Positions 24,968 to 33,839 of a DNA stretch of 64,000 nucleotides are shown piece by piece. The notes below the pieces were generated by a model. It had not been told where the DNA came from. It was given only the letters and a program-made list of their open reading frames with translations, and did not search any database. How positions within the stretch are numbered: the first letter of the stretch is position 1; each line of letters starts with the position of its first letter. A program made the position numbers and the translations under genes. Location of the stretch: positions 2,108,001 through 2,172,000 of the forward strand of contig NZ_CP149574.1 of NCBI RefSeq assembly GCF_037890675.1, given 5' to 3'. Origin of the DNA: Methylovirgula sp. 4M-Z18 (lineage in GTDB: Bacteria > Pseudomonadota > Alphaproteobacteria > Rhizobiales > Beijerinckiaceae).

Positions 24968-25831
24968 TCACTCGGCCGCTTTAGCCGCGTTCCAAAGCGC
25001 ATCCATTTCTTCGAGGCTGGCCTCGTCCAATGTCCGTCCTCGATCGTGCAGGGCCATTTCGATAAAGGCGAAGCGGCGTTCGAATTTGGCATTGGTGCCG
25101 CGCAAAGCCGCCTCGGGATCGACCTGGACGTGCCGGGCGAGATTGGCGACGGCAAAGAGCAGGTCGCCGATCTCTTCCTGGATATGCGCCTGATCGGCGC
25201 CATCCAGCGCCTGCTCGATCTCGCCAGTCTCCTCGCGGATCTTGTCGAGCACCAGGCGCGCGTCGTTCCAATCGAATCCGACCGTGGAGGCCTTTTGCTG
25301 CAATTTGACTGCACGCGTCAGGCCGGGCAGGGCGTGCGGAACGCCGTCGAGGTGCCCTTTGGCCGGCTCAGGCGGCAGATTGGACGCGCTCCGGGCGGTG
25401 GCCCTGTCGGCTTTTTCCGCTTGCTTGATCTTGCCCCAGAGTGCCTTGACGTCATCCGGCGTGAGATCCTTGGTGTCGCCGAAAACATGCGGGTGGCGCC
25501 GGATCAATTTCGTGGTAATGGCCTCTACGACCCCGCCGAAGTCGAAGAGATCCTGTTCGCGCGCCATCTGCGCGTGAAACACAACTTGCAGCAGCAGATC
25601 GCCAAGTTCGTCGCGCAAATCGACAAAATCGTTGCGTTCGATCGCTTCTGCGACCTCGTAAGCCTCCTCGATTGTATAGGGCGCGATGGACGCGAAATTC
25701 TGCTCCAAATCCCAGGGGCAGCCCGTGCCGGGCGTCCGCAAGGCCTGCATGATATCGAGCAGCCGCTGGATATCGCGAGAAGGTTCCATCTCGGTCCGCG
25801 CAGGTTCCGAATATTTGCAAACTGAAGACAT
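24968..25831 (-). CDS. mazG: Nucleoside triphosphate pyrophosphohydrolase MazG
   Basis: A protein of 287 residues with two MazG domains. The first has EEAYEVAEAIERNDFVDLRD followed by ELGDLLLQVVFHA near residue 55, with the acidic metal-binding ladder. The second has EETGEIEQAL and HIQEEIGDLLFAVANLARH near residue 200. The enzyme hydrolyses nucleoside triphosphates to monophosphates and pyrophosphate and limits abnormal nucleotides and ppGpp. The start at 25831 has GGAG 8 bases upstream; a second in-frame ATG lies at 25789. The gene stands alone between TetR and a divergent carbonic anhydrase-like gene. Confidence 0.92.
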   Translation of the reverse strand: MSSVCKYSEPARTEMEPSRDIQRLLDIMQALRTPGTGCPWDLEQNFASIAPYTIEEAYEVAEAIERNDFVDLRDELGDLLLQVVFHAQMAREQDLFDFGGVVEAITTKLIRRHPHVFGDTKDLTPDDVKALWGKIKQAEKADRATARSASNLPPEPAKGHLDGVPHALPGLTRAVKLQQKASTVGFDWNDARLVLDKIREETGEIEQALDGADQAHIQEEIGDLLFAVANLARHVQVDPEAALRGTNAKFERRFAFIEMALHDRGRTLDEASLEEMDALWNAAKAAE

Positions 25832-26047
25832 GACGTGAGGCTCCGATAATGCCGCGCATCGATACGAGAAAAGCTTAAGAATCTGGCCGATTTAAAGTGT
25901 AGGGGGTGGATCGGTGCCGGGCAATTGCGTGCCGTCATTTTACGGTGGATCCCGCGGCCGGTTGGGACGGACCTATGCGCAGCGTGCGCTGGACCACCCC
26001 AACCCATTCTTGCATTGTCCTGTGACGAACGACCGCGCGAGGCGATA

Positions 26048-26650
26048 ATGATTTTGACCTACGGCAACCAAATACCGCGGATCAGCCCCGATGCATGGGT
26101 CGCCGCGGATGCGAGCGTGAGCGGCGACGTCACCATTGGGCCGGGCGCGCGGATCATGCACGGTGCCCGCATTATTGCGGAATCAGGCGGCTCGATCACA
26201 ATCGGCCGCAATTGTATCGTGCTTGAAAACGCAGTGATCAGGGCGACATCAAGCCATCCTTGCCGGATTGGCGATCATTGTCTGATCGGGCCGAACAGCC
26301 ATGTGGTCGGCGCCGACATCGCCGATGAAGTGTTCGTTGCGACCGGCGCCTCGATCTTTCATGGCGCATCGGTGGGTGAGGGAGCCGAGATCAGGATCAA
26401 TGGAATCGTGCATTTGCGCAGCCGGCTTGCCGCAGGTGCTACGGTTCCGATCGGCTGGGTCGCAGTTGGCGATCCGGCCGAAATTCTCTCGCCGGATCGG
26501 CACGACGAGATTTGGGCCAAGCAAAAACCGCTCGACTTTCCACAATTTGTCTACGGAATTGATCGCAACACCCCGCATATCATGCGCGAGATCACGGGCC
26601 GACTCTCCGCGAAACTCTCACAGCATGGCGATGAAACGGGCAAAAAATAA
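26048..26650 (+). CDS. Gamma carbonic anhydrase-family protein (left-handed beta-helix)
   Basis: A protein of 200 residues with repeating hexapeptides of a left-handed beta-helix (GDVTIGPGARIMHGARI, GSITIGRNCIVLENAVI). Three histidines in the region SSHPCRIGDHCLIGPNSHVV fit the trimer-interface metal site of gamma carbonic anhydrases such as CaiE/YrdA. Many members have no proven anhydrase activity, so the reaction is uncertain. The ATG at 26048 is preferred over an upstream start at 25925 because homology begins there and GAGGCG lies just upstream. It is convergent with the cold-shock gene and they share a hairpin. Confidence 0.88.
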   Translation: MILTYGNQIPRISPDAWVAADASVSGDVTIGPGARIMHGARIIAESGGSITIGRNCIVLENAVIRATSSHPCRIGDHCLIGPNSHVVGADIADEVFVATGASIFHGASVGEGAEIRINGIVHLRSRLAAGATVPIGWVAVGDPAEILSPDRHDEIWAKQKPLDFPQFVYGIDRNTPHIMREITGRLSAKLSQHGDETGKK

Positions 26651-26659
26651 GCTCCGCCT

Positions 26660-26687
26660 CGACGGCAAGGTCCAAACCTTGCCGTCG
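26660..26687. terminator. Shared hairpin between convergent genes
   Basis: CGACGGCAAGG (26660-26670) pairs perfectly with CCTTGCCGTCG (26677-26687) around a 6-base loop. It lies between the stops of the carbonic anhydrase-like gene and the cold-shock gene. There is no run of T on either strand, so it may protect transcript ends or assist termination and is not a classic intrinsic terminator. Confidence 0.55.
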
Positions 26688-26710
26688 TTGCTGCAATAAT
26701 TGGCGCTCGA

Positions 26711-27382
26711 TCAGGCGAGGCGCAGTGCCAGAGCTTCGCGGCCCTTCGGCGTATCGACGACGCGCATATGCACGGGCTGGCCTTCCGCCAGGCCCTGGAT
26801 GCCGGACTGGCCGAGCACCGAAATATGCACGAACACGTCCTTGCCGCCGTCGCTCGACGCCACGAAGCCGAAGCCTTTGGTCTGATCGAACCACTTCACC
26901 GTGCCTGACACATCGACTGCCGTCGACGGATCGGGTGCGCGACGCTGCGGACGCGGCCCGTCAAAGCCACCACCGCCACCGCCGCCCGAACGGGGCGGAC
27001 GCTCCGGTTGCGCCGTGCTCGTGTCGACGGAGAGAACGCGCGTGACCTGCGCGCCCTTTTGGCCTTGGCCGACAATGACCTGCAATTGCGATCCGGGAGG
27101 AACCGTCTCGTAGCCCGCTGCCTGCAACGCGCCGATATGCAAGAACGCGTCGCCGGTTCCGTCGCTCAGTTCGACGAAACCAAACCCCTTGTCGCCCTTA
27201 AACCACTTGACCGTTGCATCAACGGTCTTACCCGGTGCACCGCCCATATCCGGGCCACCGCCAAATCCGCCGCCGCCAAACGCCGGACGGGGCGGTCTTG
27301 GACGAGGCATGTCAAACGGCGACGGCATATCGTCGTCGAATCCACGCTTTCTCGGACCCCGGAAATCTTTACCTTTGCTCAT
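26711..27382 (-). CDS. Protein with two cold-shock domains
   Basis: A protein of 223 residues. After a basic, Gly/Pro/Arg-rich N-terminus (residues 1-50) come two cold-shock domains, each with the RNA-binding motif KGFGFV: VKWFKGDKGFGFVELSDG near residue 58 and VKWFDQTKGFGFVASSDG near residue 163. A glycine-rich linker joins them. Such double-domain proteins occur widely in Hyphomicrobiales and bind single-stranded nucleic acid. The disordered, arginine-containing N-terminus could aid RNA binding or condensation. It is a single-gene unit with about 250 bases of leader region upstream. Confidence 0.92.
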   Translation of the reverse strand: MSKGKDFRGPRKRGFDDDMPSPFDMPRPRPPRPAFGGGGFGGGPDMGGAPGKTVDATVKWFKGDKGFGFVELSDGTGDAFLHIGALQAAGYETVPPGSQLQVIVGQGQKGAQVTRVLSVDTSTAQPERPPRSGGGGGGGFDGPRPQRRAPDPSTAVDVSGTVKWFDQTKGFGFVASSDGGKDVFVHISVLGQSGIQGLAEGQPVHMRVVDTPKGREALALRLA

Positions 27383-27639
27383 CTGCTGCCTGCTCGTCTC
27401 CGCCTGTTTCCAGACGCTTTCCTGCCCGTTCTAATGGAACGGTTTGCTTCCCATGCGTCGGACATTTGCGCAAACGCCATCCAGCGGCGCCCATCACACT
27501 TATCCCGCAACGCATCTTGTTACAGGATATCGCGCCACAAGGCTATGGGTTTTCGGTGATGCTGGGACAGAAAAAACACAAAGTGGGTCAATTCTTAAGA
27601 TTGGCGCAAAGACGGACGATCCGCCGAAGCCGCGGAAGC

Positions 27640-28203
27640 TCAGTTGAGAGAATTCGAATTACGCAATTTAAACATATAATTATCGGGTCTCAAGACGGCT
27701 GCAATACGCGCATTGTCGCAAATGTTCGGTGAAAATGGACTGCTGTTTCTCGTTTGTCTCCAGCTTGCCGTATGTTCGCCCGAAATCTCGTGCGGTTGGG
27801 CCTGGCGGCGGGCAGGATCTACGATTGGCGATTTCGAAACGCAGTTTTTTATTTCACACCTTTTGCGGTTCTCCAGAAAGGCGCGGAACGCCTGCAGATC
27901 GGCGAGTTCATGCCCGGCCTGGGTGAGAAAAATACCGCGGTAGGGGCGGGAGGTGATGAGTCCCTCACGCTTCAGACGGGCGATGCTTTTAAGAGCGGTT
28001 GGGTGCGTCACGCCGAGGCGACCGGCGATTTCAGTTGCCCGCGCCTCTCCACTTGCGGCGATCAGATCAGCGATCAGTTCGACATAATCTTCGATCAATG
28101 CGGTGGAACGCGCCGTACGGGCTTGCCGGAAACGCTGCGCCTGCGTTGGCTCCTCCGGCACGGCGAAGGGCACCGTGGTAGCGCTCGCTGTCGTTTTTTT
28201 CAC
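27640..28203 (-). CDS. MntR/DtxR-type regulator with an abnormal C-terminus
   Basis: The first ~105 residues match the manganese regulator MntR: ALIEDYVELIADLIAASGEA, then ATEIAGRLGVTHPTALKSIA and LKREGLITSRPYRGIFLTQA (winged helix). After HELA the sequence stops resembling the family: the metal-binding and dimer region that normally carries EGIEHH is replaced by unrelated sequence to residue 187. The gene is therefore probably truncated or frameshifted, and its metal response is doubtful. The GTG start at 28203 has GGGAG 8 bases upstream; longer starts up to 28320 lack a site. No frame nearby restores the missing half. Confidence 0.65.
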   Translation of the reverse strand: MKKTTASATTVPFAVPEEPTQAQRFRQARTARSTALIEDYVELIADLIAASGEARATEIAGRLGVTHPTALKSIARLKREGLITSRPYRGIFLTQAGHELADLQAFRAFLENRKRCEIKNCVSKSPIVDPARRQAQPHEISGEHTASWRQTRNSSPFSPNICDNARIAAVLRPDNYMFKLRNSNSLN

Positions 28204-28331
28204 GCACAAAGCTCCCTGCACGCCGGCTGAGGGCCTTAGCTCGAACGAGTCCGCTCCACTCACCTTGCTCCACTTTATATCCTTACGCGCGAGAATTTTC
28301 CTAATTTCCCCCCTGACCAATCTGACGCGCC

Positions 28332-28793
28332 TCAGCGAACGAGTGGTGTATCCCAGAGGTCGCCGAGCAGCACCTTCAGCTCAGAAAAGCGTTGCTCGCC
28401 AAGCTCCTCGGCCCATTCGCGCTCGATATCCATCAGGACGTCGACCATCTTCTGGTATACCGCGCGGCCGCGGTCGGTGAAATGGACAACCGTCCCGCCA
28501 CCATCATCGGGCGCGGCGCTGCGGGTGATATAGCCCATCCCTTCCAGCGTCTTCAGCAACTGGTTCATGGCCTGCTTGCTCATGGCGGCGCGTTCGGCAA
28601 GTGCGCTCGGCCGAACGCCATCCGGGCCAGGATATTGGATCACCGCCATATGCGGCGGGCTCAGATCCTCGAATCCAGATGCCCTGAGTTCTCTGATCAG
28701 TTTGCGGTGGATCGCCATGGCGGGTACGCGCAGCAGCGCGCCGATCAGAGGGGGCTTTTGCACCGGATTTTCCGTGGATAGCAGCATTGACAT
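28332..28793 (-). CDS. MarR-family transcriptional regulator
   Basis: A protein of 153 residues with a winged helix-turn-helix: LAERAAMSKQAMNQLLKTLE, then GYITRSAAPDDGGGTVVHFT in the wing. MarR proteins are dimeric repressors released by small ligands. The gene is divergent from a cupin gene. Two palindromes in the 58-base gap look like its operators, one of them 5 bases before its own ATG, which predicts self-repression and control of the cupin gene. Confidence 0.9.
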   Translation of the reverse strand: MSMLLSTENPVQKPPLIGALLRVPAMAIHRKLIRELRASGFEDLSPPHMAVIQYPGPDGVRPSALAERAAMSKQAMNQLLKTLEGMGYITRSAAPDDGGGTVVHFTDRGRAVYQKMVDVLMDIEREWAEELGEQRFSELKVLLGDLWDTPLVR

Positions 28794-28797
28794 TTCG

Positions 28798-28812
28798 GTA
28801 AACTGAGTTTAC
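28798..28812. promoter_or_regulatory. Palindromic operator 1 in the marR-cupin gap
   Basis: GTAAACTGAGTTTAC is a perfect inverted repeat (6-base arms, 3-base centre) directly upstream of the MarR start. Its arms resemble those of the second palindrome, so one dimeric protein probably binds both. Confidence 0.7.
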
Positions 28813-28820
28813 TCAATATA

Positions 28821-28835
28821 GTAAATTCAATTTAC
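28821..28835. promoter_or_regulatory. Palindromic operator 2 in the marR-cupin gap
   Basis: GTAAATTCAATTTAC is a perfect palindrome around a central C, 16 bases before the cupin ATG and centred 23 bases from operator 1, so roughly on the same face of the helix. It probably overlaps the cupin promoter. Confidence 0.7.
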
Positions 28836-28851
28836 CACATGGGAGGATGCA

Positions 28852-29334
28852 ATGCTAGACAACGCAGACCTGGTTCGCATCAATCCAGCGGACGAAACAT
28901 TCAGCCACGAGGGAGTTGTCGTGCGCTTCCTGCTCACCGGCAAAGTGTCCAATGGCAGCATCGCGGCCTTCGAGGTGACGGTGCCCGGTTCGAAGCGTCT
29001 GCTTGCCCCGGCCCACAGCCACGACCGTTTTGAGGAAACCATCTACGGGGTCGAGGGAACGCTGACCTGGACCGTCGACGGTCACCAGCACGATGTCAGC
29101 CCAGGGCAGGCGCTGTGTATTCCGCGCGGGGCAGTCCATCGTTTCGACAATAATGGCGCCAACACCGCCAAGGTGCTCTGCGTGGTAACGCCGGCGGCAA
29201 TCGGTCCGGAATATTTTCGCGAGGCCTTTGCCGTGCTCAACGCGGCCGCCGGCGATCCACCGGACCGCACAAAGATGATGGAAATCATGCTCCGGCACGG
29301 CCTCACGCCAGCACCGCCGTTACCGCAAACTTGA
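28852..29334 (+). CDS. Cupin-domain protein
   Basis: A single-domain cupin of 160 residues. Motif 1 is HSHDRFEETIYGVEG-like (two His and a Glu) near residue 50, and motif 2 is CIPRGAVHRFDNNG with the last His. Together they form the usual mononuclear metal site. The enzyme class could be an oxygenase, isomerase or a binding protein; the sequence does not decide. GGGAGG at 28841-28846 serves the ATG at 28852. Divergent MarR and the operators suggest induction by a small aromatic or stress compound (inference). Confidence 0.88.
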   Translation: MLDNADLVRINPADETFSHEGVVVRFLLTGKVSNGSIAAFEVTVPGSKRLLAPAHSHDRFEETIYGVEGTLTWTVDGHQHDVSPGQALCIPRGAVHRFDNNGANTAKVLCVVTPAAIGPEYFREAFAVLNAAAGDPPDRTKMMEIMLRHGLTPAPPLPQT

Positions 29335-29522
29335 TCCTTGTGCGGCGGCTCAACCGCGGAAACTCCAAGCGGCACTGGGGGCGGCAGGACTATGTATATA
29401 ACTCAACCGATCTTGAAGCAGCTCGGTTCTATGGGCTATGTTCGCATAATGTATATTATGGAACCAAAATTAGCATGAAACAATCCTCGTGTCGTGACGT
29501 ATTCCGATTAAATTCCAAAATG

Positions 29523-30326
29523 TTATGACGTAATTCTCATCCCGTCATAAGCCACATCGACATAAGCTGGAAGCTCGCGTTTCAACGTCGCATAATCGAG
29601 ATCGATGTGCATGTTGGTCAGGATCGCCTGTTTGGGCTTGAGCCGATCGATCCAGTCCAGGGATTCGCTGAGCGACAAATGACTGGGATGCGGCGTGTAA
29701 CGCAACGCGTCGATGATCCAGCAGTCGAGCCCGGTCAACGCGTCGAGGCTTTCGTCCGGAATGCCGTTCAGATCCGGCGTATAGGCAATATTGCCAAACC
29801 GAAACCCCAGTGCGTCGACTTCGCCGTGGAACAAGCGAAACGGCAAGGCTTCGATCGCGCCGCCGCTTCCTTCCACGCGGCACTTGCGACCGGGCGTCAA
29901 GCGCCGATCAACCAGCAGCGGCGAATACAGGCTGCCTTCGGGCGTCCGGAAAATATAGGAAAAATTGTTCAGGACGATCTTGGCCGTGGGCTCATCCATA
30001 TGCACGTCGATCTGGCTGCCGCGCTGGAGGACCAATGGACGCACATCGTCGATCCCATGGATATGGTCGGCGTGCGCATGGGTGAGCAGAACCGCATCGA
30101 GATGCATCAGGCCGACGCCAAGCAGCTGCTCGCGTAAATCCGGCGACAGGTCGATGAGCACGCTGGTTCTGCCGCCGGTCACTGGATCGTCCCGTTCGAC
30201 CAGCATCGAGCAGCGCCGGCGGCGGTTTTTCGGATTGGCGGGATCGCAAGCGCCCCAGCCACTCGGCCCGACACGCGGCACGCCGCCTGATGAGCCACAG
30301 CCGAGGATGGTGAATGTAACGCTCAT
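29523..30326 (-). CDS. MBL-fold metallo-hydrolase, PhnP-like
   Basis: A protein of 267 residues. The metal site motif is THAHADHIHGIDD near residue 82, preceded by LGCGSSGGVPRVG, which is typical of PhnP/phosphodiesterase-type members. Later ligands include NMHIDLDY. It may cleave a cyclic phosphodiester or act on nucleic acid; the family is mixed. The ATG lies 1-2 bases after the tatD stop, so it is co-transcribed with tatD, metG, holB and tmk. This order is common in Hyphomicrobiales. Confidence 0.88.
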   Translation of the reverse strand: MSVTFTILGCGSSGGVPRVGPSGWGACDPANPKNRRRRCSMLVERDDPVTGGRTSVLIDLSPDLREQLLGVGLMHLDAVLLTHAHADHIHGIDDVRPLVLQRGSQIDVHMDEPTAKIVLNNFSYIFRTPEGSLYSPLLVDRRLTPGRKCRVEGSGGAIEALPFRLFHGEVDALGFRFGNIAYTPDLNGIPDESLDALTGLDCWIIDALRYTPHPSHLSLSESLDWIDRLKPKQAILTNMHIDLDYATLKRELPAYVDVAYDGMRITS

Positions 30327-30327
30327 C

Positions 30328-31122
30328 TCAAATAGGCATCTTATTAAATAAATTCAGCACATTACGCGTTGTAATTGATGTCATTTCCTCGATACTTACC
30401 CCTTTGACCTCAGCCAAAACCTTCGCCGTATGCGCGACATAGCTCGGTTCGTTGGTTTTGCCGCGGTACGGAACGGGGGCGAGATAGGGTGCATCGGTTT
30501 CGACGAGCATCCGGTCCAGCGGCACATCGCGGGCGATCGCCCGCAAGTCGTCGGAGGCCTTGAAGGTCAAAACGCCGGAGAAGGAAATCGTCAAGCCGAG
30601 GCCGAGCGCCGTTTCCGCCAATTCGCGCGACGAGGTAAAGCAATGGAGCAGGGCCTTGAAAGGCCCCTTCCCCATTTCGTCGGTCAGGATCGCCGCCATA
30701 TCGGCGTCGGCGTCGCGCGAATGGATCACCAGCGGCAATCCCGTCTCACGCGCTGCGGCGATATGGGTGCGAAATACTTTTGCCGCAACATCGCGCGGGC
30801 TGCGGTCATAATGGTAATCGAGCCCGGCTTCGCCGATCCCGACGCAACGCGGATGCGCGCTCAGGTTGACCAGGGTCGCAACCTCCGTGTCAGGCTCTTC
30901 GTGCGCCTGATGCGGGTGTGTTCCGGTGGTGAAAAACACTTCTTCATGCGCTTCGGCGAGGGCGCGATAGCGTTCGAAATGGGCCACGCGGGTCGAGATG
31001 GTGATCATGCGGCCGACGTTCGCGGCCTTGGCCCGCGCAATGACGTCCGGCATTTGGGGCTCGAACTGTGGAAAGTCGAGATGGCAATGGCTGTCAATCA
31101 GCATATCGAGCGTGAACGTCAT
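30328..31122 (-). CDS. tatD: TatD-family metal-dependent hydrolase / DNase
   Basis: A protein of 264 residues. It shows DSHCHLDFPQF (HxH metal site), GIGEAGLDYHY, the histidines in VIHSRDAD and LLHCFTSS, and VETDAPYLAPVPYRG near the end, all standard for TatD. The ATG at 31122 starts 1 base after the metG stop. An in-frame ATG at 31146 would overlap metG and is less likely. Members act as 3'-5' exonucleases in DNA repair and RNA quality control. Confidence 0.92.
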   Translation of the reverse strand: MTFTLDMLIDSHCHLDFPQFEPQMPDVIARAKAANVGRMITISTRVAHFERYRALAEAHEEVFFTTGTHPHQAHEEPDTEVATLVNLSAHPRCVGIGEAGLDYHYDRSPRDVAAKVFRTHIAAARETGLPLVIHSRDADADMAAILTDEMGKGPFKALLHCFTSSRELAETALGLGLTISFSGVLTFKASDDLRAIARDVPLDRMLVETDAPYLAPVPYRGKTNEPSYVAHTAKVLAEVKGVSIEEMTSITTRNVLNLFNKMPI

Positions 31123-31123
31123 C

Positions 31124-32674
31124 TTACGCCTCGACCGGCTCGACATAGCGTGGGAAGATCCCGCTCGGCGCCGGCAGGCTTGTTCCGGGCGTCAGGCGGT
31201 GCCCTGCCCCAAGCGGCGTGAAATCGCGCGCTTCGGGCGCCACGCCCAAGAGGTCGAGAAGCTTGGTCATCGCCGCCGGCATCACCGGTTGCACGAGAAT
31301 GGCGATCTGACGCAACACTTCGGCCGTGACATAGAGCACCGTGTCGCGCCGGGCCGGGTCGGTCTTCGTCAGTTTCCAAGGCTCTTCACCGGCAAAATAC
31401 CGGTTGGCCTCGGCAATCACCGCCCAGCTATCGGCGAGCATCGTGTGCAGGGCGAAATCCTGCATTGCCGCGCGGCATTTCAGCAGCAGTCCATCGACGG
31501 CGGCGAGAATGGCCTGATCGGCCTCGGTGAATGCGCCGAATGCCGGCACTTGCGCGGCGCAATTTTTCGCGATCATCGAGAGCGAGCGTTGCGCTAGATT
31601 GCCAAGGTCATTGGCAAGGTCCGCGTTCATCCGGTTCACGATGGCCTCATGCGAATAATTGCCGTCCTGGCCGAAAGGCACTTCGCGCAGGAAGAAATAG
31701 CGCAGCTGATCGACGCCGTAATGGGCCGACAACGTGTCGGGCGAGACGACATTGCCGACCGATTTCGACATTTTCTCGCCCTTGTTGAAGAGGAAGCCGT
31801 GCACGACGATCTGCTTCGGCACCGGCAATTTCGCCGACATCAGAAAGGCCGGCCAATAGATGGCGTGAAAGCGCGTGATGTCCTTGCCGATCACATGGGC
31901 GTCCGCCGGCCAATAATGGGCGCGCGGCGTCGCGAGATCGGGATAGCCGGTGGCGGTGATGTAATTCGTCAGCGCATCGACCCAAACGTACATCACGTGT
32001 TTCGGATTGCCCGGCACGGGAATGCCCCAGTCGAAGGTTGTCCGGCTGATCGAAAGATCCAGGAGGCCGCGCTTGACGAACGCAACGATTTCGTTGCGGT
32101 ACTTTTCCGGCGTGATGAAATTCGGATTTTTCTCGTAGAATTTCAGCAGCGGCTCGGCATAGGCGGAGAGCTTGAAAAAATACGATTCCTCTTCGACCCA
32201 CTCCACCGGCGTGCCGGTTGGGGCGAATTTCTTGCCCTCGGCGTTTTCGGTCAATTCGCCTTCATCGTAATAGGCTTCGTCGCGAACCGAATACCAGCCG
32301 GCATATTTCGACAGATAAATATCGCCGTTGGCTTCCATCCGCCGCCAGATGTCCTGGCTCGCAAGCTTGTGCCGCTCGGACGTGGTGCGCACGATATCGT
32401 CGGCGCGGGCATTCAATGTTTCGCCCATGGCCTCGAACAAAGCAGCCGTCCGGTCGGCGAGCTCCTGCGGCGAAACGCCTTCGCGCGCGGCCGTCTGCTG
32501 CATCTTCTGGCCATGCTCGTCCATGCCCGTGACGAACAGCACGTCGAACCCGTCGAGCCGCTTGAACCGCTGGATGGCATCGGCCGCAATCCGCTCATAG
32601 GCGTGGCCGATATGCGGCGCGCCATTGGCATAGGGGATGGCAGTGGTCAGATAGAATTTCGGGCGCGAAGCCAT
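31124..32674 (-). CDS. metG: Methionyl-tRNA synthetase
   Basis: A class I synthetase of 516 residues, charging tRNA-Met. The HIGH motif is in [13 protein letters not shown] near residue 10 and the KMSKS loop in [11 protein letters not shown] near residue 300. The zinc-knuckle cysteines of the E. coli-type enzyme are absent from the connective region, as in the shorter bacterial type, and there is no C-terminal tRNA-binding extension. The ATG at 32674 is preferred over a TTG two codons upstream. It sits between holB and tatD as in other Hyphomicrobiales. Confidence 0.95.
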   Translation of the reverse strand: MASRPKFYLTTAIPYANGAPHIGHAYERIAADAIQRFKRLDGFDVLFVTGMDEHGQKMQQTAAREGVSPQELADRTAALFEAMGETLNARADDIVRTTSERHKLASQDIWRRMEANGDIYLSKYAGWYSVRDEAYYDEGELTENAEGKKFAPTGTPVEWVEEESYFFKLSAYAEPLLKFYEKNPNFITPEKYRNEIVAFVKRGLLDLSISRTTFDWGIPVPGNPKHVMYVWVDALTNYITATGYPDLATPRAHYWPADAHVIGKDITRFHAIYWPAFLMSAKLPVPKQIVVHGFLFNKGEKMSKSVGNVVSPDTLSAHYGVDQLRYFFLREVPFGQDGNYSHEAIVNRMNADLANDLGNLAQRSLSMIAKNCAAQVPAFGAFTEADQAILAAVDGLLLKCRAAMQDFALHTMLADSWAVIAEANRYFAGEEPWKLTKTDPARRDTVLYVTAEVLRQIAILVQPVMPAAMTKLLDLLGVAPEARDFTPLGAGHRLTPGTSLPAPSGIFPRYVEPVEA

Positions 32675-32765
32675 TGGCAACCTTCAAACATCGAATGGGA
32701 TGGGGAGACAGATAGGGCTTCGGCCGACCAGTATAAAGGAAAAAATTCGGGCAGGGGCGACGGAG

Positions 32766-33839
32766 CTACGCCGCTTTTGCCGCGGCCAGATCAGTGAAAA
32801 TCGACAGAATCAGCGGGCGTCGGTCGAGGTTCAACGCTTCCGTTTCCCGCGCCTGGGCGCGGATTTTCTCCCAGGCTTCGGCATAGGGCGCCAAAGCTTC
32901 GGGCCTTTGCTGGCCCCCTGCCCGCACCTGATGGTCGAGCCAATCGAAGACGGCGGCGAGGACGGTTTCGAAATCCGCGGTCGCGTCGCGCGAACTGAGT
33001 TTTTCCGCGAGGCGATGAATCGCGAGCCATTCGACGCGTGGCAAGTGCTCGAGATGGCGTGAAACCTCGCGCAACAAGGCGAGAGCCTCGCCGTCCAGCA
33101 GTTTCAGCGCCTCTTGCACCGATCCGCCCGACCGCTCGGCGGCGGCGCGCAGATCTCCCTCATCATGCGCGGACCAGACCTCGTCGACGCCTTGCAGCGC
33201 GCGGGTCACCTCCGCCACGCTCAAAGGATTGAGCAGCAATTTGCGGCAGCGCGAACGGATGGTGGGGATGATCTGCGACGGGCGGTGCGCGACGATCAGG
33301 AACAGGGATTTCGGCGGCGGCTCCTCGATCACCTTCAGCAGGGCATTGGCGCTGGCGCTGTTCAGATCCTCGGCGCTATCGAGAATGGCGACGCGCCAAC
33401 CGCCGGCGGAAGCCGCCTGCTGAAACATTTGCAACGTCCGCCGCACATCGTCGACACGAATGCCGGTGAAGAACTTCTTGCCCTTCGCGTCCCATTCCGG
33501 CCGGATCGTGCTGATATCGCTCAAGGCGCGCGCGTTCATCCGCCGGACCATCGGATGGTCGGGCGGCACAGAAAGGTCCATGGCCGATACGACCTGCGGC
33601 GCTGCCGGGTCTGCGTTGACGAACAGAAAGCGCGCGAAACGCCAGGCCAGCGTGGCCTTGCCGATGCCTTGTTTGCCGCCAAGGATCCAGGCGTGCGGCA
33701 AGCGGCCGGACCGATAGGCGTCCAAAAGCTGGACTTCTGCCTCTTGGTGGCCGGAAAGACTGAGCGTGTCGCGCGGATGCGGCGCCTCGCCGAACTGGTC
33801 GCTTTCCGGCATCGCCTCGATTTCTTTACGCGGTGCCAT
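32766..33839 (-). CDS. holB: DNA polymerase III subunit delta'
   Basis: A clamp-loader AAA+ protein of 357 residues. It shows the P-loop GGKQGIGKATLA near residue 52, ANALLKVIEEPPPKSLFLIV (sensor and SRC region) and RSRCRKLLLNPL. The cysteine zinc module seen in E. coli delta' is not present. The ATG shares a base with the tmk stop (TGATG), so the two genes are translationally coupled. A longer in-frame start at 33881 would lie inside tmk. Confidence 0.92.
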   Translation of the reverse strand: MAPRKEIEAMPESDQFGEAPHPRDTLSLSGHQEAEVQLLDAYRSGRLPHAWILGGKQGIGKATLAWRFARFLFVNADPAAPQVVSAMDLSVPPDHPMVRRMNARALSDISTIRPEWDAKGKKFFTGIRVDDVRRTLQMFQQAASAGGWRVAILDSAEDLNSASANALLKVIEEPPPKSLFLIVAHRPSQIIPTIRSRCRKLLLNPLSVAEVTRALQGVDEVWSAHDEGDLRAAAERSGGSVQEALKLLDGEALALLREVSRHLEHLPRVEWLAIHRLAEKLSSRDATADFETVLAAVFDWLDHQVRAGGQQRPEALAPYAEAWEKIRAQARETEALNLDRRPLILSIFTDLAAAKAA

